Part shown: positions 43,942-56,397 of the stretch, piece by piece
Layout of the letters: each line of letters starts with the position of its first letter
Numbering within the stretch: position 1 is the stretch's first letter
From: Ehretia macrophylla
Lineage: Eukaryota; Streptophyta; Magnoliopsida; Boraginales; Ehretiaceae
Direction: 5' to 3'
Assembly (NCBI GenBank): GCA_037974665.1
Contig: CM075775.1
Location: 42,558,152-42,622,151 of the forward strand
DNA length: 64,000 nt
Made by a program: the position numbers and the translations under genes
The notes under the pieces: generated by a model
The model's database searches: none
What the model was told of the DNA's origin: nothing
The model's input: only the letters and a program-made list of their open reading frames with translations

Positions 43942-45715
43942 AATTGCGTCCTCGCAATTCTTCTTCCAATAGAACTCTGCATCCACTGAAATCCAACTCT
44001 GACTAATCTTCATCAGCTGCTGAGCAAGTATATTAATCAAAATAACCAATAGGGAAGTTTAGGAAGAAATTCCAAGTAGTAATGCCGAATAAAGGCTCAA
44101 ATGTAGATACCGCACAAGAATCCCGTTGACACGAATACCGAAGAAGAATAAAATTCCATCCAAAAGCACCGAGATAATACCAATAAAGACTAAAGCAAAG
44201 ATACTGTAGATAAAATCACATCACATATTAATGATAAGAAGAATACCGAATGAATACCCCATACACGAATCTCTAGTAGAAGTTTAAATATTACTGCCCG
44301 AGAATTCCCAAGCAAGAAGCCAAATAAAGGCTCAAACAAAGGTTTCATCCAGAGGTCCAAAGAAATACCCCACTGGTCATGAATTTCATAGAAGAATTCC
44401 CTGTTAAGAATGCTAAAGGAAATACTAAGAAACCCAATCAAATATACTTCAAAAGTTCCAAAGAAGCCTTCCAAATAATAACCCCATAGGACAATCAATT
44501 AGATTCCGAGTATCGCTATCAAATGCTGGGAAGAATGTCAACAAAAATAGCAAAGAAAATATAATGTGCCCAATAAGACAATCAAGTTGAATAACAAATA
44601 TAGTTTCCCAGATAGACGAAAACCCTAAGGAAAATACCGAGCTGGTGCACAATATACAAAACCAACTCTGAGGCCCCTGCACTGTTTGCCAAGTGAGAAC
44701 TTTATACAACTTACCACCAAGAAAGCCCAAAGTATTCCACAGCATACCATAAGCAATATGAGATAAAAAGTCTGAACAAGATTCCAAGTGTAGGACTTCT
44801 AATAAGTGCCATCAAGGAAAGATATTAGTAGAATGCCCACTAAGAATTCTATAAAATGCCATTGAAGAATTTCCAATCAGGAATGCCAATAACACACCAA
44901 TAAAGGCCGAGACACATATACCATAGATAATACTTGCGCAGTAAGTCCGATTGAGGTCCCAATAGCCAAGTCTACCGAGAAGTGTTAACAAAAGTCTCCA
45001 AAGAATACCCATTAAGAAAACCAAAGAATGCCCCAGGGAACAACCAAATAGAACCCCAAAAGGAAGCTACTCTTTCACAACTGTTAAACACAGAGGAGGA
45101 CCTTAGAGACTCGCCAATATCCGAACTCCAAAAGCAAACACCAACTCCCAAATAAAGGCTAATTAAATGCCATTCATTTCCTACCAATCCATACACCTTG
45201 AAAGGCCAGCTGTTAATCACTTCTCTTCAAGGGAGGGAGAAGTATTTCTTACCAGTTCAACAGGACATGTATGAATGCCAAGATATCTCATTTATACATA
45301 TATGCCTTAATCTATTATGCAAGAATATTTGTAAAACAGTTTATTCAACAAAGTCACTCAAGCACGACAATCAAGTCAAGCACAACATAATCAATTCAAA
45401 TCACGACACAACCAATTCAAGATATTCTAATACACACATTACAAGCAATACTTCAAGCAAATAACAATTCACGAGATCAATTCGATTCACGATGCCAATT
45501 CAATAGGTCAATTCAATGCACAACTAGACACTTCACTTTACTTAGCATACACTTAACACATAACACATAACTATATTACATAGGATCACACATTCAGGTC
45601 AAGACACACAATCTCACATACAAGCATACACTTCCAAGACACACTTAACAAGCACACATTCAAGGATCACTACCCACCAGACCGAGGACCCTGTCCTGGC
45701 TTATGAGCTAAACAA
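43942..45715 (-). other. LARD-2 internal region, non-coding
   Basis: Homologous to the LARD-1 interior, with the same GGTATTCTT/GGCATTCTT-type quasi-repeats on the minus strand. No gag or pol motif in any frame. Frames at 44190-45220 are leucine/phenylalanine-rich by-products. Confidence 0.75.
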
Positions 45716-45727
45716 GCTCTGATACCA
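45716..45727 (-). promoter_or_regulatory. LARD-2 primer-binding site (initiator tRNA-Met)
   Basis: The complement reads TGGTATCAGAGC, two bases from the 5' LTR, as in LARD-1. Confidence 0.92.
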
Positions 45728-45729
45728 CC

Positions 45730-48330
45730 TGTAACACCCCGATCCCTCACGAGACCGGGAGTTCTATCAATCAATCTAATCACAACCTAAATCCAAACCC
45801 GGTCATAATTCTCAGGGAAAACGGACGGAGTCTCCCCTGTTTCTAGGCAAAAAGCAAACCTGCGACAGCATATAAGTGGACCAATACCATGTCCAAACAT
45901 TCAAACAACTCAAGGCCATCCGAGCCTTGTTCTCAACAAGCAATCACAAGCAAATATACATTTCCAATTTACAGACTAACCTACCTCTTCACATCTTTTA
46001 CAATTACATTCATGCTTGACAATTAGACCATTCTAACTTATTGCATAAAATAGACTATCATACCATTCTAACTCTTTTCCCTTTGGACATTACAAACATG
46101 CATTAAAGTTAAGCTATACTAACTAGATACATAATCTAACTTATCAAACCACTTCAATAATCTAATGAAACTTAAATTACATTCCTTTTTACATTAAATA
46201 CATACAATACAGGGAAGCATACATCTTTACTACTTCGACAACTCAAGCCACATAGGCACGCAAGACAACTCTTCAAGCACGAACTTTCACGAAATCACGA
46301 ACTTTCCAGCTAACATGACATTTCCTGAAATGTGGTGGTGAAGAGTGAGTATACACAACACGTATACTTAGTGAGGGCGAGACATATATCGAGGTGGAGA
46401 GAATGAAGATCGTGCAATGCAAATAGGTACAGTTAAGCAATACAATCAATAAAAAGGCATTCAATATAAACAACAATACAATAAACAATTAAAGAAAGCA
46501 TTAACACAACCAATCAAAGCTATACCACACTTTGAAGGTCACGGTTCACTCATATGAGCAATGTACCATTTCACGAGCAATATATCAATCTTAAGCTTGA
46601 TGTTGACAACGATGACAATAAGCGCGCAACCACCTTATAACTTCAGTTTGGAATACCCCGGAAGTATCCATCAATTCTACAACCCAAATCTCCCTGGGAG
46701 GCAACCCAAGCGAGAAAAGGGAATAGGACACGGAGCTAGAGCAACCAACACTGGCAACCCAAGGCTACCCAAAGAGGCCCATCACTCACGTGCCTGACAC
46801 TATGCAATACAAGACACGATGCAATGCGATAAACGAGCGATAGTACAACAATGCATATTAGAGGCGATAAACGAGATATCAAACATTATCAACAATTGAT
46901 ATACAAATTCAATCATAATCAACATTAACAAGCATAACAAGCATTATTAAGCATTCTATAGGCAGTACACTATGTAAACACACAAAATCACAAAATGACC
47001 CCAACTTTCAAAATGCTACTACTTCCAAACGAGCCACGAGTTTTGGAAACCAACTTCACCAATCCTCCTAGGTCACCACAAGGCACGTCTAAAGACCCTG
47101 AGACCCTACTTAATCCTAGAATTCATGCAAAGCCCCGATTTCTCCCTTTGCTCGTTTGAACTACCGCTACCCTAACCAAACACCCAACCAACACCATAAT
47201 CACACCAAAAGTGCTTCCATGGCCTCTCGAGACAATGCCATCAACGCAAAATGATAAAATGCCAACTTGACCTAAACGACCCCAACCTTCACTAAGCCAT
47301 TTTTCTTCGTTTTTCCATTACACAATCCAATTAAACCACACATTTAGGCATCCTAGCATATTTTTCACCTTCTTATATCAACAGAATGCATAACTGAGCA
47401 ACTTCATCGAAACGGAGGTTTACTATTCATAATTTACTATTCAATTAACAATTTATATTTCAATTTCGATATTCAACCGCAAAAAATGTTAAAAAGCTAT
47501 AAATACATGTTCTATGATTGTTAGGGAAGATTCTTTAAGCCTCAAAATGATCAAAATAACATTCTACGGATAAAACTCAAAAATTAAAGTTAACACATAA
47601 AACATTCAAATGCTCAAATAAACATGAAACCCTCACCTTAGACACTCCTAGACGCTAGGAAAACCACGCTGGATGCCTCGGAAACCACCCCGTGCAAGCT
47701 CACGCGAAGATTTGAAGTTTGAAGTTGAAATTTTTTTTTTCTTTTTCCTCCATGGTTTCGGCCTGCTCACTGTTTTTTCAGCTTTGTTTTTTCATTTTTT
47801 TTGCCTTCTAAATTGCTTAATAAAAGATGGCAATGGTCAAAGGTCAAGCCCCTTGGTCAAACTAACTTAAGTTGGTCAATTTGCATATTTTTATGCATTT
47901 TAAAGCTATAAAACCATCACCAAATTAATTTTAGCTAACAACAAATAAAATATAAAATTTAAGACACCAAAATACTAGTTTTCACTATTTGATGAGGACT
48001 AGAAGTCATTTCCTAACTATCGCTCTCAATATGCTATGCACTTCGTGATAATAAAAGAATAACAATTAAATCTCAAAGAATTTAAGAAAATATAATTTTT
48101 GAAAAGTAACATAGTTTAAAATTTACTCTGGCTCGGATCTACTTTTCATTTAATTGAAAACCAAGCATTAAAATGTAAGAAAATTAAAACCGATTAACAA
48201 AATATGAAAATGAAGCTACAAATGAATGTTTAACTAAAATAAACACATAATTCAATGCTAACATTTAAGATGCCACTTAATCAAATGCAATTAAATGCCA
48301 TTAAATGCATGCCGGGTTCGGGTTATCACA
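45730..48330 (-). repeat. LARD-2 5' LTR
   Basis: A 2601-bp LTR with intact splice-acceptor-like CAG|GAAATG near 46325 and hairpin at about 46347-46369. Confidence 0.9.
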
Positions 48331-49188
48331 CCTACACTCGGATGGTGAACAAGGTTTTCAAAAATTAGATTGGCTGAAATATGGAGATCTATGTAGATGA
48401 CATGTTGGTCAAGAGCAAAAGGGCGGAAGATCATGTAGCCGACCTGATTGAAGCCTTCGCCGTAATGGAGCACTTTGGGATAAAGCTGAATCCAGAAAAG
48501 TGCGCATTCGGCGTCAAGGCATGAAAGTTTCTGGGCTTCATAGTCACATCCCGTAGAATAGAAGCCAACCCAGAGAAGGTTCAAGCGATACTTGACCTGG
48601 CACAGCCGACCTGCGTATAGGACGTCTAGGTACTCGCAGGCAAGGTAGCGGCGTTGAGTAGGTTTATGTCCATATCGGCCGACAAGTGTGCACTTCTGTT
48701 CAAAATATTGAGGAATCCTAAGAACTTCGAATGGACTACGGAATGCCAGAACGCCTTCCAATAGTTGAAAAGGTATCTAGTTTCGCTACCCCTACTATCC
48801 CGACCTGAGATGGGGAAGGAGCTGGTACTATATTTAGCATGCTCAGGGACCGCAGTGGCGGCAGTACTGGTCCACGAAGAAGGGGTACAGAAGCCGTCTA
48901 GTATGTCAGCAAAACCTTGCAAAGGGCCGAGGTAAGATATTCCTCCTTGGAAAAACTCGCCTTCCCGCTCATCATGGCCGCAAGAAAGCTAAGGCCGTAC
49001 TTTGATGCTAATCCAATTAAGGTCATGAAGGATGCCCCACTCAAATCTATCATGTACAAGCCAGAGGCATCGGGCAGGCTACTGAAATGGGCAGTTGAGC
49101 TGAGTCAATTTGACATCACTTACCAGCCATCAAAGCCCAAGCCATCGCGGACTTTATGGTGGAATGCACTGGCCAAGCAGAGCATGAC
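48331..49188 (+). pseudogene. Tat element reverse transcriptase (C part) and first RNase H
   Basis: Resumes after the LARD-2 target duplication. The reverse-transcriptase catalytic motif IYVDDMLVKSK is retained (about 48386-48420), but TAG and TGA codons precede it and further stops follow. The connection and RNase H region includes EMGKELVLYLACSGT, LQRAEVRYSSLEKLAF and ELSQFDITYQP (to about 49130). It ends at the Tekay-like insertion at 49188. Confidence 0.82.
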
Positions 49189-51456
49189 TGTCACGCCCTG
49201 ACACGACCCCGCAAAAGGCCAAGCCCGGACCCGACACACGGACGGAGTCTCCTCTGTACCGCGGACGATCCGAAAACCCTAAAATCAATATAATACTTGC
49301 GAAAGCCATAAAATAATCAAAACAAGCCAACTTTCTTTAAAATATACATTTCTTATTAATAAACTTTGCAACCCAAAATGATATGCATACTACACAAGTA
49401 TTTATGCCACTAATCAACTCCATTGGCATGCATTTCCTTACTAGTCACAAGGTATAAGTTTACAACTTTTACATTCTTCCAACTTATACAACATAAGACT
49501 GTAGAGGCCTCAAACCAGAAAATACATACAAGGCTACAAGCCTCAAAATTAAGCGACATCCAAGCAATATAAATATCAAGCAAGGCTCGCACAAAATCTG
49601 GCAACCAACCACCAGCAAAGCAAAGAAGTGCAATCACGGGAACACCTCCACCTGTTCCTCATCCTCAATTACCTCAAGAGGGTCTGCTTCAACTACTCCT
49701 GTAAAAATATAGTATAGAGAGGAATGAGCAAAAACTATTGCTCAGCGAGGGCAATTGGTCTCAAGGACGGAGATGAGAGGAGTATGCAATGCAATTAGCC
49801 AAGCAATGCATACAATTATCATTTAAAGATACAAACAAGTCAATATTATAACAAGGCAAGCATTAAAGACTATAAACATTCATTCAAAGGATACGGTACT
49901 CTTTTCACGAGCAACTTTCATTCAAATATTCGATGACGACGCGCCGGCCCAAACCACCTTATAACACCAGTTTGGAATACCCCGGAAGTATCCATCAACC
50001 TACGACCCAAATCTCCCTGGGAGGCAACCCAAGCGAGAAAGGGAATAGCAGCGGAGCTAGAGCAACCAACACTGGCAACCCAAGGCTACCCAGAGAGGCC
50101 CATCACTCACGCGCGAGACACTATGCAATGCAAGACTCGATACAAGGCGATAAACAAGCGATAAAGCCACACGTGGGAGAATAACAAAGTAGGTTACTCT
50201 CGCACGCAATAGCAGCAATTGATAAGCATTTCAATCCAAATCAATTCAAACAAGTATTTCAAGCAATCCTAAGCATTCTATAGGCATAAAGTCAAGAAAA
50301 CACACAAAACACAAACCGGCCCCCAACTATCAAAACCCTACCATTTCCAAACGAGCCACAAGTTCTGGAAACCGACTTCACCAAACCTCCTAGGTCACCA
50401 TAAGGCACGTCTAAAGACCCCGAAACCTTACTTTACCCTAGAACTCGAGCAAAGCCCCGATTTCTCCCTTTCTCGTTTGAACTACAACTATATCAACCAA
50501 ACACCCAACCAACGCCATAATCGCACCAAAAGTGCTTCCATGGCCTCCCGATATAATGCCAACAGGCAAAACGAGAAAATGCTAAAGTCGACCTAAACGA
50601 CCCCGACTTTCAACAAGGCTTAATTCCCATTTTTCTCACTATGCAACCCAAACAAACCACACATTTAGGCATTCTAGCACACCTAGCACATTTCTACATC
50701 AACGGATAGTATAACGGAGCAACTATATCGTTTCAAGGTTTTACTATTCATAAAACACTATTCAACATCCAAATTAAATTACAATCTCAACATTTTACCG
50801 CAGAAAATGTTACAAAGCTATAAATACACGTTCTACAATAGCCAAGGAACATTCTAGAAGCATCAAAACGATTTAAACGACAATCTACAGATAAAATCTA
50901 AAAATTACAAAGTTGATACACTTAACATTTAAATGCGCAAATAACATGATTCCTTCACCTTAGGCACTCCTAGTCGCTAGGAAAACAATGCTAGTCACCT
51001 CGGAAACCACCCCGCACGAGCTCACGCGAAGATTGAACGATTGGAAGGTTGAAAGGTTTTTTTTTTCTCTAAGAAGCTCTCGGCCTGCTCTCTCTCTGTT
51101 TTCAACTTTTTTTTTTTTTTTGTATTGTTTTAAGCTTATTAAGGTGATGACTTAGTCAAAGTTGGTCAAACAACTTAAAATTGGTCAAAATGACTTATTT
51201 TTGTGCATTTTTAAGCTAAATAACTAACACCAAAATTAATTCTAGCTAGCAACAATTAAAATATAAAATTTAAGTCATCTAAATACTAGTTTCACTATTT
51301 GCTGAGGACTAGAAATCATTCTCTAGCTATCACTCCTTAAATACAATGCACGTTGCGACGGCAAGAAAGTAACAATTAATTCACAAAGAATTTAAGGAAA
51401 TATAATTTTTAAAATAATAAACAAGGAATTTTCACATTCTGGGCTCGGGTATTACA
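49189..51456 (-). repeat. Tekay-like element 3' LTR
   Basis: Predicted LTR intron on the minus strand from 50958 to 49699 (1260 nt) with donor AAG|GTGAAGG and acceptor TTTTTACAG|GAG. The hairpin GAGCAA/TTGCTC is at 49726-49743, between CCCTCGCT and CATTCC. Confidence 0.93.
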
Positions 51457-51475
51457 CCATCTCCCCCTAAAAACA
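51457..51475 (-). promoter_or_regulatory. Tekay-like polypurine tract
   Basis: The complement reads GTTTTTAGGGGGAGATGG next to the 3' LTR, preceded by GCGCAATT. The CGCAATTGTTTT-A-GGGGG block is shared with both LARDs. Confidence 0.85.
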
Positions 51476-51548
51476 ATTGCGCCCACGCAATTCCTACCTG
51501 GTCAACAAACAACTCCGGATACTGATCCCGAACCTGATCCTCTCTTTC

Positions 51549-54500
51549 CTAAGTTGCTTCCTCAAACCCATGATGATTCCACAGAACCTTTACTAACGGA
51601 ATACTCTTTCTGCGAAGCTCCTGAATTTTTTGATCCACAATTCTAATCGGTTTCTCTTCATAAGACAACTTTTCTTCAATCTGCAAAGGCTCTGGTTCAA
51701 GTACATGTGAAGGGTCTGGATGATACTTCTTCAACATAGACACATGGAACACATCGTGCAGTCTCGACAAGCTCGGAGGCAAAGCTAACTGATAAGCCAA
51801 AGGACCTACCTTTTCGGTGATCTCATACGGACCCACATACCTGGGACTAAGCTTCCCGCTCTTACCATGCCGAATCAATCCCTTCCGTGGAGAAATCTTA
51901 AGAAATACCCAATCTCCCAAATCAAACTCAAGATCCCGACGGTGCTTATCTGCATAACTCTTCTGACGACTCTGAGCTGTAAGCATACGCTGGCGAATAA
52001 GGTGAACATTATCTACCATCTTAATCATCTCAGGTAACACAGTCGGATCAACTGTTCTTATCTCTTCAACCTCTTTCCAATATAACGGGGATCTGCATTT
52101 CCGACCATACAACGCCTCGTAGGGAACCATACCTATAGTTGATTGATAACTATTGTTGTAGGCAAACTCCGCTAAAGGCAAAAACTTCTCCCAATTCTTC
52201 CCAAAGTCAAGCACACATGCCCGAAGCATGTCTTCCAAGATCCTGATGGTTCTCTCAGACTGGCCATCAGTTTCCGAATGATATGCAGTACTGAAGCTCA
52301 ACTTAGTTCCCAAGGCCTCTTGCAACTTCTGCCAAAAACGAGATCTGAATCTGGGATCCCTATCTGACACTATACTCTGTGGCACACCATGCAATCTCAC
52401 AATATTAGCAGCATAAAGCTCAGCTAGCTTATCAAGGCTATCCTGTTTGTTCACGGGAATAAAATGTGTAACTTTAGTCAAGCGGTCCACAACAACCCAA
52501 ACAGAATCACATCCTCTCGGAGATCTAGGAAGATCGGTCACAAGGTCCATTGTTATATGTACCCACTTCCATTGCGGAATCGACAACGGCTGTAGAAGTC
52601 CGGCTGGCCTCTGATGCTCAACTTTAACCCTCTGACAAGTCAAACATCTGGATACATACCCAGCAATCTCCCTCTTCATATTGTTCCACCAGAAGTGTTG
52701 TTTCAAATCTCTATACATTTTTGTACTGCTTGGGTGAATCGTATACCTCGAATTATGTGCCTCGGACAGGATCTTATTCTTCAAAGTCGGATCACCAGGA
52801 ACACATACTCTGTCCCTGAATCTGAAGATGCCATCTGCATGTAATTTAAACTCCGACTCTCCCCCTTTAGTTTTTTCTTGGATCTTCAAGAGGTGAGGAT
52901 CAGTCTTCTGAGCCTCTCTGATCTGTGCTAGCAACCCTGACTGAATCTGTAAACTAGCAAATCGAATCCCTACCTCAGTAGCTTCTGGCTTCCATGTACA
53001 AATTTCTTCCAAAGTCTCCCAATCCTTGATAATCAAGCTTGCAACAGTAGCCTTTCGGCTCAAAGCATCAGCAACAACATTTGCCTTACCTGGCACGTAG
53101 TTAATAGAACAGTTATAACCACCCAATAGCTCTAGCCATCTCCGCTGCCTCATATTCAGATCCTTCTGTGAAAACAAATACTTGGGACTCTTGTGGTTAG
53201 TAAATATTTCAAATCTGCAACCCCACAAGTAATGACGCCACTTCTTCAAAGCAAACACAACTGCAGCTAACTCAAGATCATGTGTAGGGTAATTGACTTC
53301 ATAAGGTTTCAACTTCCTGGAAGCATAAGCAATCACCTTACCATTCTGCATTAAAACACAGCCCAAACCTTCTTTAGATGCATCACTGTAGACAACAAAG
53401 TTCTCTGTTCCTTCAGGTAAAGCTAGTATAGGAGCTGTAGTTAGTCTCTTCTTCAATTCTTGGAAACTGGATTCACATTTGGCATCCCAGTTGTAAGCAA
53501 CTTTCTTCCGAGTCAACTGGCTCAAAGGTCCAGAAATTTTGGAAAAGTCTTTAACAAATCTCCGGTAGTAACCTGCCAATCCAAGAAAACTCCGAATCTC
53601 TGACACTGTCTCAGGTCTCTTCCAAGATGAAACAACCTCAATCTTAGCTGGGTCCACTGAAATTCCTCGATCTGAAATGATATGGCCTAGAAAAGATATC
53701 TGATTCAACCAAAACTCACACTTGCTGAATTTAGCAAAAAGCTTGTTTTCCTGCAAAGTCTGTAGCACAATCCTCAAGTGTTGCTCATGTTCAGCCTCAT
53801 TCTTCGAGTACACTAAAATGTCGTCAATAAAGATCACGACAAACTGATCAAGGTAAGGTCGGAAAACTCTCTGCATCAAGTCCATGAATGCGGCTGGTGC
53901 ATTCGTCAAACCAAACGGCAAAACAACAAATTCATAGTGGCCATATCTAGTCCTGAAAGCCGTCTTCGGTATATCGTCACTCCGAATTCTAAGTTGATAG
54001 TAACCTTGCCTCAAGTCAAATTTGGAGTAAACACTCACACCCTGCAACTGGTCAAACAATTCTTCAATCAACGGCAAGGGGTATTTATTCTTAATCGTGA
54101 CTTGATTAAGTCCCCTATAATCAATACATAATCGTAGTGTGCCGTCTTTCTTTCTCACAAACAACACAGGCGCACCCCACGGCGAAGAACTAGGTTGTAT
54201 AAACCCTTTCTCAAGCAAGTTCTGAAGCTGAATTTTTAACTCCTGAAGTTCAGCCGATGCCATTCTATAGGGACTCCTAGAAATTGGCGCAGTGCCTGGC
54301 ACAAGATCAATCACGAACTCAATCTCCCTATCCGGTGGCAAACCCGGTAATTCCTCGGGAAATACACCAGGGAAGTCTCTAACAATCGGAACCTCATTCA
54401 AACTCAACTTATCAGTAGGCTGATTGATCAAATAGGCTAAGTAAGCTTCACAACCCCTATTCAACAACTTAGAAGTCTTGATCGCTGATAAAAGTGGAAT

Positions 54501-55211
54501 TCGGGCAGCCCTGCAGTTCCCAACAATCTCTAGTACCGGTAGATCAGGAACCTGAAGATAAACAATCTTTGTTCTACAATCCAACTGAGAATAGTACTTC
54601 CCCAACCAGTCCATTCCCAAAATGATTTCAAAGTCACGGAATGGCAATATAATTAAATCAGCAGGAAATTTACGGTTCTCAATACATATATCACAAGATT
54701 TGCAAATAGACTCAGTAACAAATTTTGCACCCAAAGGCATACTAACTTCAACTTCATGAGGCAATTTATCAATGCAAACATTCACAGATCGTGCACATGC
54801 AGGAGTTATAAACGAATGTGTAGCTCCGGGATCAATCAAAACTTTAACTGGCTGAGTATTGAGAAGAAAGGTACCTTCCACAATAGCTGTAGTATCGGGC
54901 ATCTCCTCCGCATCTAGTGCAAAGACCCTAGCCTGAACTCTCTGTGCTGGACGTGCACCTGCAGCCCTATTCTGCACACCTTGGCCTCCACCATGGCCCT
55001 GAACATTATTATACTTAGGGCAATCTCTCACCCTATGGTCATCACTGCCACAACCCGTACATTTACCACTCTTCCTCCAGCAGTTAGCCTCAATATGCCC
55101 TGATCGATTACAATAATTACACTGCTGATTTTGCCTAACTGCAGTGTTTCCCGTAGGTGCTGGGGCTCTGGCAGTAGTAGGAACTGTAGCTCCCTGCTGG
55201 GGTCTAGTCAC
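51549..55211 (-). CDS. Tekay-like pol polyprotein (zinc knuckles, PR, RT, RH, IN, partial chromodomain)
   Basis: 1220 residues counted from the first ATG after the TAG that separates it from gag. Two CCHC knuckles (31-44 and 51-64) are the end of gag. They are followed by protease with D127-P-G-A-T (Pro instead of the usual Ser/Thr after Asp), reverse transcriptase with FIDD (461-464) and [12 protein letters not shown], RNase H with [10 protein letters not shown] (about 598), and integrase with an HHCC region (about 800-850) and DDE core ([22 protein letters not shown]). The C-terminus [14 protein letters not shown] starts a chromodomain but is cut by TAG at 51549-51551. The open frame continues beyond it toward the purine tract, so the stop is recent. 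Nuclear cDNA integration is the family's function. Confidence 0.9.
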   Translation of the reverse strand: MTRPQQGATVPTTARAPAPTGNTAVRQNQQCNYCNRSGHIEANCWRKSGKCTGCGSDDHRVRDCPKYNNVQGHGGGQGVQNRAAGARPAQRVQARVFALDAEEMPDTTAIVEGTFLLNTQPVKVLIDPGATHSFITPACARSVNVCIDKLPHEVEVSMPLGAKFVTESICKSCDICIENRKFPADLIILPFRDFEIILGMDWLGKYYSQLDCRTKIVYLQVPDLPVLEIVGNCRAARIPLLSAIKTSKLLNRGCEAYLAYLINQPTDKLSLNEVPIVRDFPGVFPEELPGLPPDREIEFVIDLVPGTAPISRSPYRMASAELQELKIQLQNLLEKGFIQPSSSPWGAPVLFVRKKDGTLRLCIDYRGLNQVTIKNKYPLPLIEELFDQLQGVSVYSKFDLRQGYYQLRIRSDDIPKTAFRTRYGHYEFVVLPFGLTNAPAAFMDLMQRVFRPYLDQFVVIFIDDILVYSKNEAEHEQHLRIVLQTLQENKLFAKFSKCEFWLNQISFLGHIISDRGISVDPAKIEVVSSWKRPETVSEIRSFLGLAGYYRRFVKDFSKISGPLSQLTRKKVAYNWDAKCESSFQELKKRLTTAPILALPEGTENFVVYSDASKEGLGCVLMQNGKVIAYASRKLKPYEVNYPTHDLELAAVVFALKKWRHYLWGCRFEIFTNHKSPKYLFSQKDLNMRQRRWLELLGGYNCSINYVPGKANVVADALSRKATVASLIIKDWETLEEICTWKPEATEVGIRFASLQIQSGLLAQIREAQKTDPHLLKIQEKTKGGESEFKLHADGIFRFRDRVCVPGDPTLKNKILSEAHNSRYTIHPSSTKMYRDLKQHFWWNNMKREIAGYVSRCLTCQRVKVEHQRPAGLLQPLSIPQWKWVHITMDLVTDLPRSPRGCDSVWVVVDRLTKVTHFIPVNKQDSLDKLAELYAANIVRLHGVPQSIVSDRDPRFRSRFWQKLQEALGTKLSFSTAYHSETDGQSERTIRILEDMLRACVLDFGKNWEKFLPLAEFAYNNSYQSTIGMVPYEALYGRKCRSPLYWKEVEEIRTVDPTVLPEMIKMVDNVHLIRQRMLTAQSRQKSYADKHRRDLEFDLGDWVFLKISPRKGLIRHGKSGKLSPRYVGPYEITEKVGPLAYQLALPPSLSRLHDVFHVSMLKKYHPDPSHVLEPEPLQIEEKLSYEEKPIRIVDQKIQELRRKSIPLVKVLWNHHGFEEAT

Positions 55212-55265
55212 AGCTGGCCTAGCCTGAATCTGCTGCTGTGGCTGATACGGACGTTGCTGAGGAAC

Positions 55266-56084
55266 CTATGCAGAAGACTGATACTGCCTTGGCTGACTCT
55301 GGCTGCTCTGGCCCAAATACTGCTTCTTACTCGGCTGACTGCTCTCAGCTATCATTTCAGCCTTCCGTTTCTCAAACTTCGAGGCTGCCTGAAATGCCTC
55401 GGGAAAAATAGTGTAGGTCTGCCCAGTCAAATGCAACTGTATGTCCATTCTCAGCCCACAGACAAACCTATGAATCATCCTCCTAGCCGGCCGTACCAAC
55501 TCGGGCATATACCTCGACAGGCTAACAAACCTAGCCTCGTACTGTGCAACAGTCATGTTTCCCTGCTTCAGGGCCACAAACTCATCCTCCCGTCTTTCCA
55601 TAGCCATCTCGGGAATATACTTATCCCGAAACTCACTCACAAAATCATCCCATAAATGTGGTACATCCTCACAATCCCACCTCCTCCTGACAGTATTCCA
55701 CCACTGCTCTGCATCACCCTCAAATAAGAATGACGCATAATCTATTCTTGCCTCATCGGTGTACCTCAACGCGGTGAAAATCTTCTCAACTCGATTAATC
55801 CATTTCTCAGCCGCCTCATCATCCGACTCTCCGAAGAACTTTCCCGGCTCATGCCTCAGAAATTTCTCTAACTGATTATTCTCAACTCTATACCCTTGTC
55901 CACCAGGATTAGCTTGATTTCCCTGGGGATTATTCCGGTCCTGCCTCTGCTCATGCAACACCTGTGTAATCCGGTCTACTGTAGTAGTCATAGTAGCCAT
56001 AAACTGCTCAGTCAACGGCTGCTGACCCTGTTCTGTTGCCTCTTCATCTGATCCTATACCTTGAGTACCACGACGTGGCAGCAT
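55266..56084 (-). CDS. Tekay-like gag (capsid) protein
   Basis: 272 residues ending at TAG 55266-55268, in the same frame as pol. It has a Gln-rich N-terminal part and a Retrotrans_gag core (about 75-230: FLRHEPGKFFGESDDEAAEKW, ASFLFEGDAEQWW, VALKQGNMTVAQYEARF). Relatives encode gag and pol as one frame, and the knuckles lie past the stop. The TAG is therefore more likely a point mutation at a Gln codon in a Gln-rich linker than a normal terminator. Amber readthrough is the alternative. Confidence 0.88.
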   Translation of the reverse strand: MLPRRGTQGIGSDEEATEQGQQPLTEQFMATMTTTVDRITQVLHEQRQDRNNPQGNQANPGGQGYRVENNQLEKFLRHEPGKFFGESDDEAAEKWINRVEKIFTALRYTDEARIDYASFLFEGDAEQWWNTVRRRWDCEDVPHLWDDFVSEFRDKYIPEMAMERREDEFVALKQGNMTVAQYEARFVSLSRYMPELVRPARRMIHRFVCGLRMDIQLHLTGQTYTIFPEAFQAASKFEKRKAEMIAESSQPSKKQYLGQSSQSQPRQYQSSA

Positions 56085-56377
56085 AGTAGCAATTCACAAT
56101 AGCTGGCAACATTTAAAAGCAGTTTATAGACAGAAATATAGCACATAAGATTAGATAACACTCAAGTCAATAACAATCCAATATTCTATCACACAATTCA
56201 CATAAGACAAGTTCAACTTGCCAAACTATTTCACTTAAACACATAAACACTCCAAGTTCACAAAGTCATGCTATATCATTTTCTTTTCACTCAGCAATCA
56301 GACATAAACACTCTAGCATTTTGGACCTTTACCCCACAGACCGAGAAACATATCCCAGCTCATGCAAGACTAACCTG
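56085..56377 (-). other. Tekay-like leader between primer site and gag
   Basis: About 290 bp of non-coding leader on the minus strand between the primer-binding site and the gag ATG at 56084. It would carry dimerisation and packaging signals. No frame is present. Confidence 0.6.
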
Positions 56378-56389
56378 GCTCTGATACCA
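56378..56389 (-). promoter_or_regulatory. Tekay-like primer-binding site (initiator tRNA-Met)
   Basis: The complement reads TGGTATCAGAGC, eight bases from the 5' LTR (the LARDs have two). Confidence 0.92.
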
Positions 56390-56397
56390 CCTAAAGA

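Larger units (their letters stand above)
41333..48330 (-). mobile_element. LARD-2: non-autonomous LTR retrotransposon (same family as LARD-1)
   Basis: LTRs 41333-43923 (2591 bp) and 45730-48330 (2601 bp; the extra 10 bp is a local duplication of ATTAAATGCC-type sequence at the LTR start). The target duplication CCTAC is perfect (41328-41332, 48331-48335). Read on the minus strand it begins TGTGATAACC, uses the same initiator-Met primer site, and has the same purine tract as LARD-1. The interior (43924-45715) is non-coding. It splits the reverse transcriptase of the Tat element. Confidence 0.92.

Noticed and set aside
55263-55271. Programmed stop-codon readthrough between gag and pol of the Tekay-like element
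   Set aside because: Related chromoviruses encode gag-pol as one frame, the zinc knuckles lie after the stop, and a second TAG elsewhere in the same copy points to mutation. It cannot be excluded without other copies.
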